Shown here: piece after piece, positions 19,409-28,502 of the stretch
Layout: each line of letters begins with the position of its first letter
Position numbering within the stretch: position 1 is the first letter of the stretch
Assembly: GCF_958304185.1 (NCBI RefSeq)
Contig: NZ_OY284436.1
Span: 141,501 to 205,500, forward strand
Source of the DNA: an uncultured Erythrobacter sp.
Lineage (GTDB): Bacteria > Pseudomonadota > Alphaproteobacteria > Sphingomonadales > Sphingomonadaceae
Length of the DNA stretch: 64,000 nucleotides
Direction of reading: 5' to 3'
Notes under the pieces: generated by a model
The model's database searches: none
The model's input: only the letters and a program-made list of their open reading frames with translations
Told to the model about the DNA's origin: nothing
Made by a program: the position numbers and the translations under genes

Positions 19409-21481
19409 ATGACGAAGCTTTGGACCCGGATGATCGCGGCGGCAGTGGTCGCATGGGCCGCCGCCCCGCTCAGCGCCGAGACGCTGGAACTGACCTCGCC
19501 CGATGGCAAGATCACCGTCACGGTCAAGGATGATGGCGGGCAGGCGACCTACGCGGTCAGCTTCGAAGGCGAGCAGGTCATCGCCCCGTCCAAGCTCGGG
19601 ATGCTGTTTGCCGAACACCACGGCTTCGAACGCGGCCTTGCCATCGCCGGATCGATCCGCGCGAGCAAAGACACCACGTGGGAACAGCCGTGGGGCGAGC
19701 GCCGGTTGGTCCGCGATCAGCACAACGAACTCGCGGTGACCTTTAAGCCCGCCGATGGCCCCGACCGTCAGATGACAGTTCGCTTCCGTGCGTTCGATAC
19801 CGGCATCGGCTTCCGCTACGAGCTGGCCGAGCAGGCGGCGCTGGCGGGCGACGTCAACATCACCGAAGAACTCACCCAGTTCGGCGTCGGCGAGAAAACC
19901 ACGATGTGGTACACCCCCTCGGACGAATTCAACCGCTACGAATACCTCACCCGCGTAGCGCCCGCCGGGAAGGTTGATGACGCGCACACGCCTGCGACCT
20001 TCCGCAATGAAGCCGGCATCCATTTCAGCATCCACGAAGCCGCATTGGTGGAATACTCCTCAATGTCGCTCGACCAGCTGCGCCCCGGCAATTTCGAATC
20101 CAAGCTGCGCGGCTGGACCGGCGGGCCCAAGGTCAAGACCAAGGCGCCCTTCACCTCGCCGTGGCGCACCGTTCAGGTCGCGCGCGAGGCGGTGGGACTG
20201 ATCAATTCCGACATCATCCTCAACCTCAACGAGCCCAACAAGCTCGGCGATGTGTCATGGGTCGAGCCGGGCAAATATGTCGGCATCTGGTGGGCCATGC
20301 ATATCCGCGACCGCAGCTGGGGCCGCGACCAGATCCACGGCGCGACCACCGAGGAAACCAAGCGCTACATCGATTTCGCCGCCAAGCACGGCTTTGCAGG
20401 CGTGCTGGTTGAAGGCTGGAACATCGGCTGGGACGGTGACTGGTACAATAATGGCGACCTGTTCCGCTTTACCGAGCCCATGCCCGATTTCGACCTTGCC
20501 GAATTGGGCCGCTATGCCGTCTCCAAGGGCGTGCGCCTGATCGGCCACCACGAAACCTCGGCCAACATCACCAATTACGAAAACCAGATAGAGGCCGCCT
20601 TCGACCTCTACCAGAAGGTCGGCGTGCGGCAGGTGAAGACCGGCTACGTTGCCGACGCGGGCGACGCGGTGCGGATCGACGAGAACGGCATCCGCCGCTA
20701 CGAATGGCACGACAGCCAGTTCATGGTGCGCCACCATCTGAAGGTCGTGACTGAGGCCGCCAAGCGCCAGATTTCGATCAACGCGCACGAGCCGGTCAAG
20801 GACACCGGCCTGCGCCGCACCTACCCCAACTGGCTCGCCCGTGAAGGTGCACGGGGCATGGAATACAACGCCTGGGGCACGCCGCCCAACCCGCCCGAAC
20901 ACGAAGCGATGCTCGCCTTCACGCGGATGCTGGCAGGGCCGATGGACTTTACCCCCGGCATCTTCGACCTGAAGCCCAACGAGCGCGCGCCCTTGCGCCC
21001 CGATATGCCGCGCGGCGATCCGTCGAACCGGCCCGAGACGACGCTGGCCAAGCAATTGGCGCTCTATGTGGTGCTCTATTCCCCCGTGCAGATGGCCGCT
21101 GACCTGCCCGAGAATTACGAGGCCAAGCCAGACGCCTTCCAGTTCATCAAGGACGTGGAAGCCGATTGGGAGCAGTCAATCGCGCTTGCCGGGGAGATCG
21201 GTGATTATGTCGCCATTGCGCGGCAGGGGAGGAAGTCAAAGGAATGGTTCCTCGGCGCGGTGACGGACGAGCAAGCGCGCGACCTGTCGGTGCCGCTCAG
21301 CTTCCTCGACAAGGGCAAGCGCTACCGCGCGCAAGTGTACCGCGACGGGCCGGATGCCGACTGGAAGACCAATCCTTACGCGATGGTGATCGAGGAAAAG
21401 CTGGTAACCGGCGGCGAAGCCTTCGCCGTGCGGCTCGCCGCAGGCGGCGGGGTGGCGGTGCGCTTCATTCCGGTGAAGTGA
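19409..21481 (+). CDS. Glycoside hydrolase family 97 alpha-glucosidase (SusB-like)
   Basis: The 690-aa enzyme has a signal peptide ending LSAE, so it should be periplasmic. It has the three GH97 parts: an N-terminal beta-super-sandwich (about 25-290), a (beta/alpha)8 barrel (about 295-580) and a C-terminal beta domain. The glutamates that define the inverting, calcium-dependent SusB subgroup appear present: E382 in HHETS, E461 in HEPVKDTG, E479 in REGARG and E485 in GMEY. It therefore should be an inverting alpha-glucosidase releasing glucose from malto-oligosaccharides. The start is ATG 19409 after AGGAGAGGA. It is the last gene of the transporter, amylase, GH97 operon. The 167 bp after it hold nothing recognisable. 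Confidence 0.93.
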   Translation: MTKLWTRMIAAAVVAWAAAPLSAETLELTSPDGKITVTVKDDGGQATYAVSFEGEQVIAPSKLGMLFAEHHGFERGLAIAGSIRASKDTTWEQPWGERRLVRDQHNELAVTFKPADGPDRQMTVRFRAFDTGIGFRYELAEQAALAGDVNITEELTQFGVGEKTTMWYTPSDEFNRYEYLTRVAPAGKVDDAHTPATFRNEAGIHFSIHEAALVEYSSMSLDQLRPGNFESKLRGWTGGPKVKTKAPFTSPWRTVQVAREAVGLINSDIILNLNEPNKLGDVSWVEPGKYVGIWWAMHIRDRSWGRDQIHGATTEETKRYIDFAAKHGFAGVLVEGWNIGWDGDWYNNGDLFRFTEPMPDFDLAELGRYAVSKGVRLIGHHETSANITNYENQIEAAFDLYQKVGVRQVKTGYVADAGDAVRIDENGIRRYEWHDSQFMVRHHLKVVTEAAKRQISINAHEPVKDTGLRRTYPNWLAREGARGMEYNAWGTPPNPPEHEAMLAFTRMLAGPMDFTPGIFDLKPNERAPLRPDMPRGDPSNRPETTLAKQLALYVVLYSPVQMAADLPENYEAKPDAFQFIKDVEADWEQSIALAGEIGDYVAIARQGRKSKEWFLGAVTDEQARDLSVPLSFLDKGKRYRAQVYRDGPDADWKTNPYAMVIEEKLVTGGEAFAVRLAAGGGVAVRFIPVK

Positions 21482-21648
21482 GGGCGCCGCAACCGGCCCG
21501 GCGGCTTTCGCCTTCTTTGGGAAAAAAGCGGACGTTCAGGTAGCGACGCCGTCGCAGATATATGAGCACAACGGAGAGCGGCAAACCAGCATAGGCAAAT
21601 GCCGCCTCCGCGACGCAGGCCGCTCTCGCTGTTTTTGCGGGCGATGTT

Positions 21649-22365
21649 TCATCCGTGCCGTAAACCAGCCCGTGCAATTGCCAAGGCGACGCGTTTCGCA
21701 GCTTTCGGGCCGACCCCAGTGATGACGTGACCGCTGGACTCGACATGGGATATGTCGATCAACTCCTTCAGGCGCAGCCCCATAGAACGGCCAGTGTTCG
21801 CCGAAATTACCTTCCCAGTCCAAATGGGCAGCGGAAGAAACTGCCGGTCCACCCAGCCCAGAGCGAGGACAAGGTATTCCAAATGCGTTGGGAAGCCAGT
21901 TATGGCTGTCGTCTTCAGCACAGGCGAACCGTCAGGTTTACGAAGCCTCGAGAGGATCGACGAAGCGTGACAGATCGCGGCCACGATCGCCGACTTCTCC
22001 AGCATCGAGAGAAGGAGACTATCAAGGATCGGATCCTCGTGGAGGTCGAACAGGCATCCATGCCCCCCGACGAGATACATCGCATCGAGATCCGTTGGGG
22101 AGAGTGCCTCAATAGGGACACAACCGTTCAGCGCATCGACGAAATCGCCACTCCCGCTTGATCCAGGCGCACGTGCTGCGGCAGTGCCGTAGCCGAGCAG
22201 TTGCAGGATCGGCCTGACAGTGACGCTTGCGGGATCGACGGTGGGTTTTGCACCATTTGGAGTTGCGAGGACGATCTGCCATCCTCTGCGCCGCAGAATT
22301 TCGAACGGAATGATGGCCTCGTCCCAGTGGAATCCTCGAGCGCTTAAGATCATGGCAAGTTTCAT
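21649..22365 (-). CDS. DJ-1/PfpI superfamily protein (Hsp31-like class I glutamine amidotransferase fold)
   Basis: The 238-aa protein shows the DJ-1/PfpI layout. The nucleophile elbow is AAICHASSIL with a conserved cysteine, and an upstream acidic position lies in the EAIIPFEIL segment. The block LVGGHGCLFDLHED resembles the oxyanion/hinge region of Hsp31-like proteins. Such proteins act as glyoxalases, deglycases or chaperones; the activity here is unknown. Its ATG overlaps the hydrolase stop by four bases. With the hydrolase and tetR it forms a three-gene operon of lower GC than its surroundings. Confidence 0.8.
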   Translation of the reverse strand: MKLAMILSARGFHWDEAIIPFEILRRRGWQIVLATPNGAKPTVDPASVTVRPILQLLGYGTAAARAPGSSGSGDFVDALNGCVPIEALSPTDLDAMYLVGGHGCLFDLHEDPILDSLLLSMLEKSAIVAAICHASSILSRLRKPDGSPVLKTTAITGFPTHLEYLVLALGWVDRQFLPLPIWTGKVISANTGRSMGLRLKELIDISHVESSGHVITGVGPKAAKRVALAIARAGLRHG

Positions 22366-23423
22366 TTCACGTCTTCCGGACTAACCATCTTGGATACAAA
22401 GCCATCCAGCAGTTCCTTGAAAAGATCGGGATTCTCCCAGTGAGGATTGTGCGCGGCGTCTTCTACCCAGACGGCCTCTTTGCGGGGCGCATTGAGCGCG
22501 TTTAGGTAGGCCTCGGCTAAGGGCGCTGGCGTCGTCTGATCATATCTGCCCAAAACGAACGCGACGGGGACTTCAAGGCGGGGTGCTTGTGCGCGCAGAT
22601 CAACCCTGAGTATCTCGGGCCAGAGCTTTCGAAGTGTTTTGTCTGACCCGTCGAAAAAGCGATAAAGATCCTCTGCGGTGTATTCCGGGGCAGAAATCGC
22701 TCGCACCGTGATTTCGAGAGGGCTCACCGGCTTGTGAAAGAGGCCGCCATAAGCGTCGACATATGCGCGTTGCCTTACCGTCGTTTCAAAATCGAACGGC
22801 GGCGTGCCCATTGCGCGTAGCTCTTCGAGGGCCTGATGGTCTTCCCTGCGCTTCGCTTCGTTAAGGGTGAAAGCGAACGAGCTATCTTCGCCGTCCTTCA
22901 TCGAAACAACTTGTCCGATCCCGACATACAAGGCGACGTTTTCGGGGTGCCGCTTGCTATACAGAATGCCCAAGATCGAGCCCCATGAGTGGCCGACCAG
23001 GATGATCTTACGGCGGCCGTATCGCTGCTTGAGCCAACCCACTACGGAATGCAGATCCTGCAAATGGTGTTCGATGCTCTGCTCCGGATAGGGGCCGAAC
23101 AACGGATAGGAACGGCCAGAACCCCGCTGATCCCACTGAACGACAACATATGATTGTTCGAGGTTGGAGGCGAACAGCCGGTTCAGAATGCCTTCCGGCG
23201 TGCCAGGCCCACCATTCAGGTAAAGGAGCACCGGATCGCTTTTTCTAGTGCCGCGAATCAGGAATTGCTGATTTACCCCGTTGACCGGCCGAATCAGCAT
23301 AACGGCTGCCGATGATGGTGCGTCTGAAAAGCTCGCGGTAGAGCGCGGCCAAAATCCCCAAGCCAACAGCGCAATAATGCCGATCGCAGCGATCGCGGCC
23401 GCTCTCCTTTTGATCGTCTTCAT
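22362..23423 (-). CDS. Alpha/beta hydrolase, proline iminopeptidase-like (S33), membrane-anchored
   Basis: This protein of about 353 aa has one N-terminal hydrophobic segment (about residues 9-26) that would anchor or export it. An alpha/beta-hydrolase domain follows. The oxyanion motif LNGGPGTPEG and the nucleophile elbow GHSWGS are typical of proline iminopeptidases and peptidase family S33. The Asp (GRYDQ) and His (AAHNPH) complete the triad. The ATG at 23423 overlaps the tetR TGA by one base, so TTG 23426 is not needed. The substrate could be a peptide or a xenobiotic ester or amide. Confidence 0.85.
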   Translation of the reverse strand: MKTIKRRAAAIAAIGIIALLAWGFWPRSTASFSDAPSSAAVMLIRPVNGVNQQFLIRGTRKSDPVLLYLNGGPGTPEGILNRLFASNLEQSYVVVQWDQRGSGRSYPLFGPYPEQSIEHHLQDLHSVVGWLKQRYGRRKIILVGHSWGSILGILYSKRHPENVALYVGIGQVVSMKDGEDSSFAFTLNEAKRREDHQALEELRAMGTPPFDFETTVRQRAYVDAYGGLFHKPVSPLEITVRAISAPEYTAEDLYRFFDGSDKTLRKLWPEILRVDLRAQAPRLEVPVAFVLGRYDQTTPAPLAEAYLNALNAPRKEAVWVEDAAHNPHWENPDLFKELLDGFVSKMVSPEDVK

Positions 23424-24079
23424 CAACCCTGATCCTCATCGGCCAAAGAACGAAGGAAAGCCCCGCACATTTTGGTGAGATGCTCCAGATGCATTTCAGC
23501 CTTGTCGGCTTCGAGCCGCGTGGCAGTACGTGCCGCGGCACCGATCATATCGCACAGGAAAAAAGCTGCGGACGAGACGATGTGCTCATCCTGTTTGGCG
23601 AACAAATGCCTCAACATGGTCGTGGCGAGTTGGGCAACTTGGTGGGACTCGTTCAAGTCAAGATCAACGAACGTATCGATACTGCCGGGACCAGAAAGCA
23701 TTCGTCCATAAACCCTCGACTGAGCGATATGAACACGCCACGCGTTTATCAGGGTCGGCAACATTGCCTGCAACGAACTAACATCAGTTGCCCCGCCGAT
23801 GACCTGCACCAAGTGCTCGCGGAATGCCGCCTGTCTGCGGAGCACGAGAAATTCGACGATCGCTTCCAGCGTTGAAAAGCTCTGATAGATGGAACCGACC
23901 GGCACGCCTGCGGCGGCCGAAAGCGCTCGCGTGGTAAACGCCTTTGGGTCACCGGCTTCAATGAGATCCTCAGCAGAGCGAAGGATAGTCTCAATCCGGT
24001 CCTTGGATCTTTGTTGTGCGGGAGCCTTGCGGAAATCCCCCTTGCGCCTGTCGTTCACCAAAACATGATCAATGCTCAT
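23423..24079 (-). CDS. TetR family transcriptional regulator
   Basis: The 218-aa protein has a TetR-type helix-turn-helix at about residues 48-70 (FTTRALSAAAGVPVGSIYQS) and a variable ligand-binding C-terminal domain. It is the first gene of an operon with the hydrolase and DJ-1 protein and probably represses that operon in response to a small molecule the operon deals with. A 25-bp inverted repeat overlapping its start codon is the likely autoregulatory operator. It is not expected to act on the photosynthesis cluster beside it, although the position next to hemA makes that worth excluding. Confidence 0.9.
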   Translation of the reverse strand: MSIDHVLVNDRRKGDFRKAPAQQRSKDRIETILRSAEDLIEAGDPKAFTTRALSAAAGVPVGSIYQSFSTLEAIVEFLVLRRQAAFREHLVQVIGGATDVSSLQAMLPTLINAWRVHIAQSRVYGRMLSGPGSIDTFVDLDLNESHQVAQLATTMLRHLFAKQDEHIVSSAAFFLCDMIGAAARTATRLEADKAEMHLEHLTKMCGAFLRSLADEDQG

Positions 24080-24084
24080 GTTTT
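24060..24084. promoter_or_regulatory. Candidate TetR operator overlapping the tetR start codon
   Basis: AAAACATGA (24060-24068) and TCATGTTTT (24076-24084) are perfect inverted 9-bp arms around a 7-bp spacer. The tetR ATG (24079-24077 on the minus strand) lies in the right arm. Size and symmetry suit a TetR dimer; binding is inferred. Confidence 0.55.
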
Positions 24085-24598
24085 GGCAATATCGCTTAGG
24101 GGGAGCTTGTCAAGCATTTGTCTTGCCGAGATTTTTCGAGATGTGCGGCCGGTTTGCGGCAGTCCGATCTTGGCGGCAGCTATTGGCGAGAGGGATCCAG
24201 GATCAAATAGCAGCAGGCGATCCCCGAAGGTGAGGGGGCCTGTGCTTCATTGGACGTGACGTTCGGAAAAACGGCCATGCGGGGATGTTCCCCCCTCATC
24301 GCCGCAATCTGCCGTGACGCTGCGACTTTGCATCTTTGGATGATGCCCGCGCTCCCAGACGCAAAGGAGGGCGGACGCCTCGCCTAAGGCATCCACCCTC
24401 CACTCCCGTCCAAGGGAGATCTGCTAAAAGCTAAAGTATTTTCCTACTCGGCTGCGGTCTGAAATGATCCGCCGCATGACCTATGCAGCCGTCCCCTTCC
24501 GTGCCCGTCAGACAGGCGCGGCGGGGCGGGGGGATTTCTTCCCTTGGACAGTGTCTCATGTGTCTCCAACAGCGGCGTGCATGGCCGGGGACGCGGCC
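24080..24598. other. Non-coding boundary between the TetR operon and the photosynthesis cluster
   Basis: This 519-bp gap contains the right end of the TetR operator, presumably the tetR promoter near 24090-24150, and a hairpin at 24366-24401 that would end the hemA transcript. Open frames crossing it on the plus strand are shadows of hemA. No RNA gene, transposon end or attachment-site duplication was recognised. Confidence 0.6.
24366..24401 (-). terminator. Candidate terminator of the bchF-to-hemA operon
   Basis: Read on the minus strand, GGAGGG-U-GGA-U-GCCU pairs fully with AGGC-G-UCC-G-CCCUCC (15 bp, two G-U pairs) around a six-base loop, then TTTGCG follows. On the plus strand the same positions are C-A mismatches. 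The pairing therefore works only in the RNA reading away from hemA. It lies about 200 bp past the hemA stop; the T-run is short, so termination may be partial. Confidence 0.6.
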
Positions 24599-25819
24599 TC
24601 AGGCGGCCTGTTCCATCCGGGCAAGTTCGCAATGCGACCAGATCTCGCTCAGCGCCTTGATCAGCCGGTCGATGTCGCCATCGGTGTGCACGGGCGAGGG
24701 CGTGACGCGCAGGCGTTCAGTCCCCACCGGCACGGTCGGGTAGTTGATCGGCTGCACATAGATGCCGTGATTGTCCATCAGCCAGTCGCTGATCATCTTG
24801 CACTTCTTGGCATCGCCAACCATCACCGGGATGATGTGGCTCGGGTTGTCCAAGTGCGGGATGCCCATGATGTCGAGCGCGCGGCGGACCTGCGCGACGC
24901 GCTTCTGCTGAAGCTCACGCTCGGCGCTGCTGTTCTTGAGGTGGCGGATGCTGGCCGCCGCGCCCGCTGCGATGGCAGGGGGCAGGGCGGTCGAGAAGAT
25001 GAAGCCGCTGGCAAAGCTTCGCACGAAATCGACGAGGTTGGCGGATGCCGCGATGTAGCCGCCCATCACGCCGAACGCCTTGCCCAGCGTCCCTTCGATC
25101 ACGGTGATGCGGTCCATCAGGCCTTCACGCTCGGCAATCCCGCCGCCGCGCGGGCCGTAGAGACCGACCGCGTGGACTTCGTCGATATAGCTCATCGCGC
25201 CGTGCTTTTCGCAGACATCGAGGATGTCGGCGATGGGGGCAATGTCGCCGTCCATCGAGTAGACGCTCTCGAACGCGACCAGCTTGGGCACGTCGGGGCC
25301 GTACATCGACAGGAGCTCGTCGAGATGCGCCGCGTCATTGTGGCGCCACACCTTGTAAGGCGCGCGGCTGTGGCGGATGCCTTCGATCATCGAGGCGTGG
25401 TTCAGCGCATCGGAGAACACGACGCAGCCCGGGATCTTCGACGCCAGCGTGCCAAGGCCCGCCCAGTTCGACACATAGCCGCTGGTGAACAGCAGGGCCG
25501 CTTCCTTGTTGTGAAGGTCGGCCAGCTCTGCCTCAAGCAGCACATGGTGGTGGTTGGTGCCCGAAATGTTGCGTGTGCCGCCCGCACCTGCGCCGCATTC
25601 GTCAAGGCATTCATGCATCGCTTCGAGCACGTCGGGATGCTGGCCCATGCCGAGATAGTCGTTCGAACACCACACGGTCACCGCTTGGGTTTCGCCTTCG
25701 ACAAAGCGCGTGGCGTGCGGGAAGCGGCCGCGGTGGCGCTTGATATCGGTGAACACCCGGTAGCGGCCGTCGGCGCGCACAGTGTCCAGCTCGCCAGCGA
25801 AATAGGCTTCGAAGTCCAT
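24599..25819 (-). CDS. hemA: 5-aminolevulinate synthase
   Basis: The PLP enzyme condenses glycine and succinyl-CoA to 5-aminolevulinate, the entry to tetrapyrroles. From ATG 25819 ([11 protein letters not shown]) it is 406 aa, matching the Rhodobacter enzyme length. The Schiff-base lysine is then K247 in GTLGKAFG, and [11 protein letters not shown] and the [10 protein letters not shown] strand are typical. An ATG at 25840 adds seven residues and has an equally good ribosome site (GAAGG), so the start is uncertain. It is the last gene of the photosynthesis operon, 31 bp after puhE. That supports a dedicated copy supplying bacteriochlorophyll precursors; whether a second hemA exists elsewhere is not visible. 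Confidence 0.95.
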   Translation of the reverse strand: MDFEAYFAGELDTVRADGRYRVFTDIKRHRGRFPHATRFVEGETQAVTVWCSNDYLGMGQHPDVLEAMHECLDECGAGAGGTRNISGTNHHHVLLEAELADLHNKEAALLFTSGYVSNWAGLGTLASKIPGCVVFSDALNHASMIEGIRHSRAPYKVWRHNDAAHLDELLSMYGPDVPKLVAFESVYSMDGDIAPIADILDVCEKHGAMSYIDEVHAVGLYGPRGGGIAEREGLMDRITVIEGTLGKAFGVMGGYIAASANLVDFVRSFASGFIFSTALPPAIAAGAAASIRHLKNSSAERELQQKRVAQVRRALDIMGIPHLDNPSHIIPVMVGDAKKCKMISDWLMDNHGIYVQPINYPTVPVGTERLRVTPSPVHTDGDIDRLIKALSEIWSHCELARMEQAA

Positions 25820-25850
25820 CGGGGTTCCCTCTGTCGTCATTGTCTTGCCT

Positions 25851-26660
25851 TCAATCTGAATGGATCTGCGCCGCGGCCTTCCGCTGCGGCCCAGTCCGTT
25901 TTGGCATTGCCCAGCCCCACAGCATTCCGTCACGGAATGGCAAGGCGAGGAAAAGGTGTTCGAGCACGCCGAGGAGGCTCAGAGTGGTCAGCAGGCTTGC
26001 GCCCACCATCTCGGCGCTGCCCACAGGCGCTGCGAGCGCGAGGCTGGCGAACCATGCGGTCACCCCGGCTATCCCAGCGACCGACAGCACCAGCAACCAC
26101 GTCATGCGGTTCGGGCCGAAATAGGTCTTCAGGTAAGCGAGCTGCTCGGGCAGCATTTCCGATGTGCTGTTGGGCACGCCGACAAACAGGTTGATCTTCG
26201 AGATGAGCCGCATCGCGAACATAAGCACGAACACGGTCGCGCCGATCTGGTTGGGCACGCTCCACGACAGCGAGATCAGCAGCAGCGCGGTGAGCGCCAG
26301 GGCGACCTCGTGATGCATCACGGTCGCAGCGGCTTGCCGGAAGCGGGCGACGCCGGTCAGCGATGGATCGGCCAGCCCCCGGCGCGGCCCGGCAGATGCG
26401 CCGGTCAGGAACGAGAGTTCATGCCAGCCCCACACCATCAGCGCACCGATAAAGGCCAGATACACCGCCCAAACCTCGGCCGAGAGCGAAGCGACGAGGA
26501 TCACCACTAGCCCGGCGATCCCGGCAATGCTGCCGATCAGCAGGCTGGTCGAGAAGGTCGCGCGCTCACGGTTGTCCGCCCAGGCAATCAGCCCGGTTGC
26601 GACAAACCAGATCGCCACCGTCACGATGAACGGCAAAACATGGCCGCTCCAGCTTACCAC
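25851..26660 (-). CDS. puhE: PuhE, photosynthetic complex assembly membrane protein (DUF3623)
   Basis: The 269-aa inner-membrane protein has about seven hydrophobic segments and the family blocks [17 protein letters not shown] and [10 protein letters not shown]. PuhE is a photosynthesis-cluster protein found beside acsF and reaction-centre assembly genes; in Rhodobacter it affects photosynthetic complex levels. Its start overlaps the end of acsF by 7 bp. The order acsF, puhE, hemA is the one known from sphingomonad clusters. Confidence 0.92.
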   Translation of the reverse strand: MVSWSGHVLPFIVTVAIWFVATGLIAWADNRERATFSTSLLIGSIAGIAGLVVILVASLSAEVWAVYLAFIGALMVWGWHELSFLTGASAGPRRGLADPSLTGVARFRQAAATVMHHEVALALTALLLISLSWSVPNQIGATVFVLMFAMRLISKINLFVGVPNSTSEMLPEQLAYLKTYFGPNRMTWLLVLSVAGIAGVTAWFASLALAAPVGSAEMVGASLLTTLSLLGVLEHLFLALPFRDGMLWGWAMPKRTGPQRKAAAQIHSD

Positions 26661-27715
26661 GCGGGCTGGAGCCGGATCGAAGCGGGCAGAGCGTTGGACT
26701 TGGGCTTTTGCAGATACATCTTGGCAAAGGCGAGGCCAGCGCCGGCCATGCCGGAAGCGCGTTGCATCAGACCGCCGATACCGCCGCGCGCCTTGCCTTC
26801 CTCGATGCGTCCGGCAGCGAGGCGCAGCTTTTCCATCTGAATGCGGAAGGCAGGCGTATCAATGTCCAGTTCCACCGGGAATACCTGGCGGCTGATCTGG
26901 TTGCAGATCTCGAACACCTTGTAACCATACTCCGTCGGATCGACCCCAAGCGCCGCATGGAACAGCGGGCGGTTGTGATCGCGCACATACATCGTGGCGT
27001 AGACCGACAGCAGGAAGAAGCGGACCCACAGTTTGTTGGCGCCTTCCAGAAGCTTGGGATCAGCGCGCAGCAGCATGGCGAAGGCCTCGCCATGGCGGAA
27101 CTCGTCGTTGCACCATTCTTCGAACCAGTCAAAGATCGGGTGGAACTTGTATTGCGGGTTCTGGGCCAGATGGCGGAAGATGGTGATGTAGCGCGCGTAG
27201 CCGATCTTCTCCGACAGATAGACCGCGTAGAAGATGAACTTCGGCTTGAAATACGTGTATTTCTTGGTCTTCGTCAGATAGCCCAGATCGACGCCGATGC
27301 CGGCATCCTTCAGGCTTTCGTTGATGAAGCCGGCATGGCGGCTTTCATCGCGGGCGAGCAGGCGGAACAGCTGCTTCACATCCGGGTTCTTGGTGCGCTT
27401 GGCGATTTCGGCATAAAGCACGCAGCCCGAAAACTCGCTTGTCATCGAACTGACGAGGAAATCGGTGAACTCCTTGCGCAGCGCAGGTTCCAGACCCTCG
27501 ATCACGCCCTTGAAGCGGTCCGAGTGCTTGAAATGGAGCTTGTTGGGATCACCCACCATGTCGGCGATCAGCTGGTCCCATTCGCGCCGGACGCGGCTGA
27601 TGTCGATGGCATCAAGCGCGGCATAATCGGTGGTGTAGAAACGCGGGGTCAGCATCGTGTCCTGCGTCGCGATCTCCATCGCTTCTTCGCTGGTCATCGG
27701 CTTGTAGGCGTTCAT
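26654..27715 (-). CDS. acsF: Aerobic Mg-protoporphyrin IX monomethyl ester oxidative cyclase
   Basis: The 353-aa diiron enzyme uses O2 to form ring E of bacteriochlorophyll. Two carboxylate-histidine motifs are present, E124-S-R-H127 ([10 protein letters not shown]) and E205-F-R-H208 ([11 protein letters not shown]), along with E94 (SEFSGC). The start ATG 27715 has GGAGGATC upstream and overlaps the preceding ORF's TGA by four bases. With bchE not found in the window, this enzyme implies oxygen-dependent bacteriochlorophyll synthesis, as in obligately aerobic phototrophs. A separate small cyclase subunit such as BciE/Ycf54 was not seen nearby. Confidence 0.97.
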   Translation of the reverse strand: MNAYKPMTSEEAMEIATQDTMLTPRFYTTDYAALDAIDISRVRREWDQLIADMVGDPNKLHFKHSDRFKGVIEGLEPALRKEFTDFLVSSMTSEFSGCVLYAEIAKRTKNPDVKQLFRLLARDESRHAGFINESLKDAGIGVDLGYLTKTKKYTYFKPKFIFYAVYLSEKIGYARYITIFRHLAQNPQYKFHPIFDWFEEWCNDEFRHGEAFAMLLRADPKLLEGANKLWVRFFLLSVYATMYVRDHNRPLFHAALGVDPTEYGYKVFEICNQISRQVFPVELDIDTPAFRIQMEKLRLAAGRIEEGKARGGIGGLMQRASGMAGAGLAFAKMYLQKPKSNALPASIRLQPAW

Positions 27716-28014
27716 TTGATCCTCCCGGCATTGAAACTGACTTCGTAGAGTTCGGCCAGATCGAAATAGGCGGCGAACCGCGTGAGCGCGCGGGCCAGCG
27801 GGCTGGCGCGGGTCACGGTGGCACGGCGTTCGAACACCTGGCGCGTGCCAAACGGGATCTGGATCGGCGCGCCGTGAACGCGGACCTTGTCGCCCGGCTG
27901 GATAATCACCTCATCGGCCAGTTCGACATGAGCGTGGAAATGCTCGGGGCTCTGCTCGACTGTGATCGTGCAGGGCGTTTCGAACGAGCGGGACGTGATG
28001 AAGGAGAATGCCAT
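27712..28014 (-). CDS. Conserved small protein between puhC and acsF (function unknown)
   Basis: The 100-aa soluble protein is not one I can name. It contains an HFHAHVEL segment and then a short beta-rich block, [16 protein letters not shown], with the look of a small barrel or cupin-like fold. Its start overlaps the puhC stop by one base (TAATG) and its stop overlaps acsF by four (ATGA), so it is tightly coupled between two photosynthesis genes. Position alone suggests a role in cyclase function or complex assembly. In Rhodobacter this slot is taken by a shorter gene (puhD), to which I see no convincing similarity. Confidence 0.75.
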   Translation of the reverse strand: MAFSFITSRSFETPCTITVEQSPEHFHAHVELADEVIIQPGDKVRVHGAPIQIPFGTRQVFERRATVTRASPLARALTRFAAYFDLAELYEVSFNAGRIK

Positions 28015-28502
28015 TACTGCGCCGCGGTTTTTGCGGTGATCAGGTTGGCATAGACCGCGCGATTGTCCGGTCCGAAAGAGCTGACTTCCACGCTGCGTCC
28101 GGTCACCGGGTCGCTTAGGGTGAGGGTGTCATTTTCCCATCGGGTAAGAGTGAAGGGCACCGCCGGTCCTTCGCCGCGGATGCGGCGCTGGTGGACAAGG
28201 CTGCGCACGGTGGCGCGGATGAAGCCGCCTTCGCCCGGGCCGAAGCTGCCGAGCACTTGAGCCGTGGCGCCGTCTTCAACGCGGACAGTGCCGTCTTCCT
28301 CGTCGAAGAAGCGTAGCGTCACCTCGTCTGCGGCCTTGATCCCAGCGGCGGCCCGCGCTTCAGCCGGAACCGACTGACGCTCGAAGAAGCCGAGGGAGAC
28401 AGCCGACGTCAATGCCAGCGCGACAGCAACCATCCCGCCCATCAGCATTAGCGGCACCTTGTGGACGGTGACTTCGTCCTTCTCATATTCGCGAACGATC
28501 AT
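28014..28502 (-). CDS. puhC: PuhC, photosynthetic complex assembly protein
   Basis: The 162-aa protein has a short cytoplasmic N terminus, one membrane span (about residues 18-40) and a periplasmic domain with the family pattern LRFFDEEDGTVRV and GEGGFIRATVRSL. PuhC is needed for normal assembly and organisation of the reaction centre-LH1 core. It overlaps puhB by four bases and the following small ORF by one, consistent with stoichiometric co-translation. Confidence 0.92.
   Translation of the reverse strand: MIVREYEKDEVTVHKVPLMLMGGMVAVALALTSAVSLGFFERQSVPAEARAAAGIKAADEVTLRFFDEEDGTVRVEDGATAQVLGSFGPGEGGFIRATVRSLVHQRRIRGEGPAVPFTLTRWENDTLTLSDPVTGRSVEVSSFGPDNRAVYANLITAKTAAQ

Noticed and set aside
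24535..24580. TTGGACA plus TGTC sequence near the hemA 3' end as a PpsR box
   Set aside because: The half-sites have the wrong order and spacing, and the location is downstream of hemA rather than at a promoter.
24464..26194. 576-aa plus-strand open frame across hemA and the cluster boundary
   Set aside because: Its composition is typical of antisense frames and it spans two real minus-strand genes.
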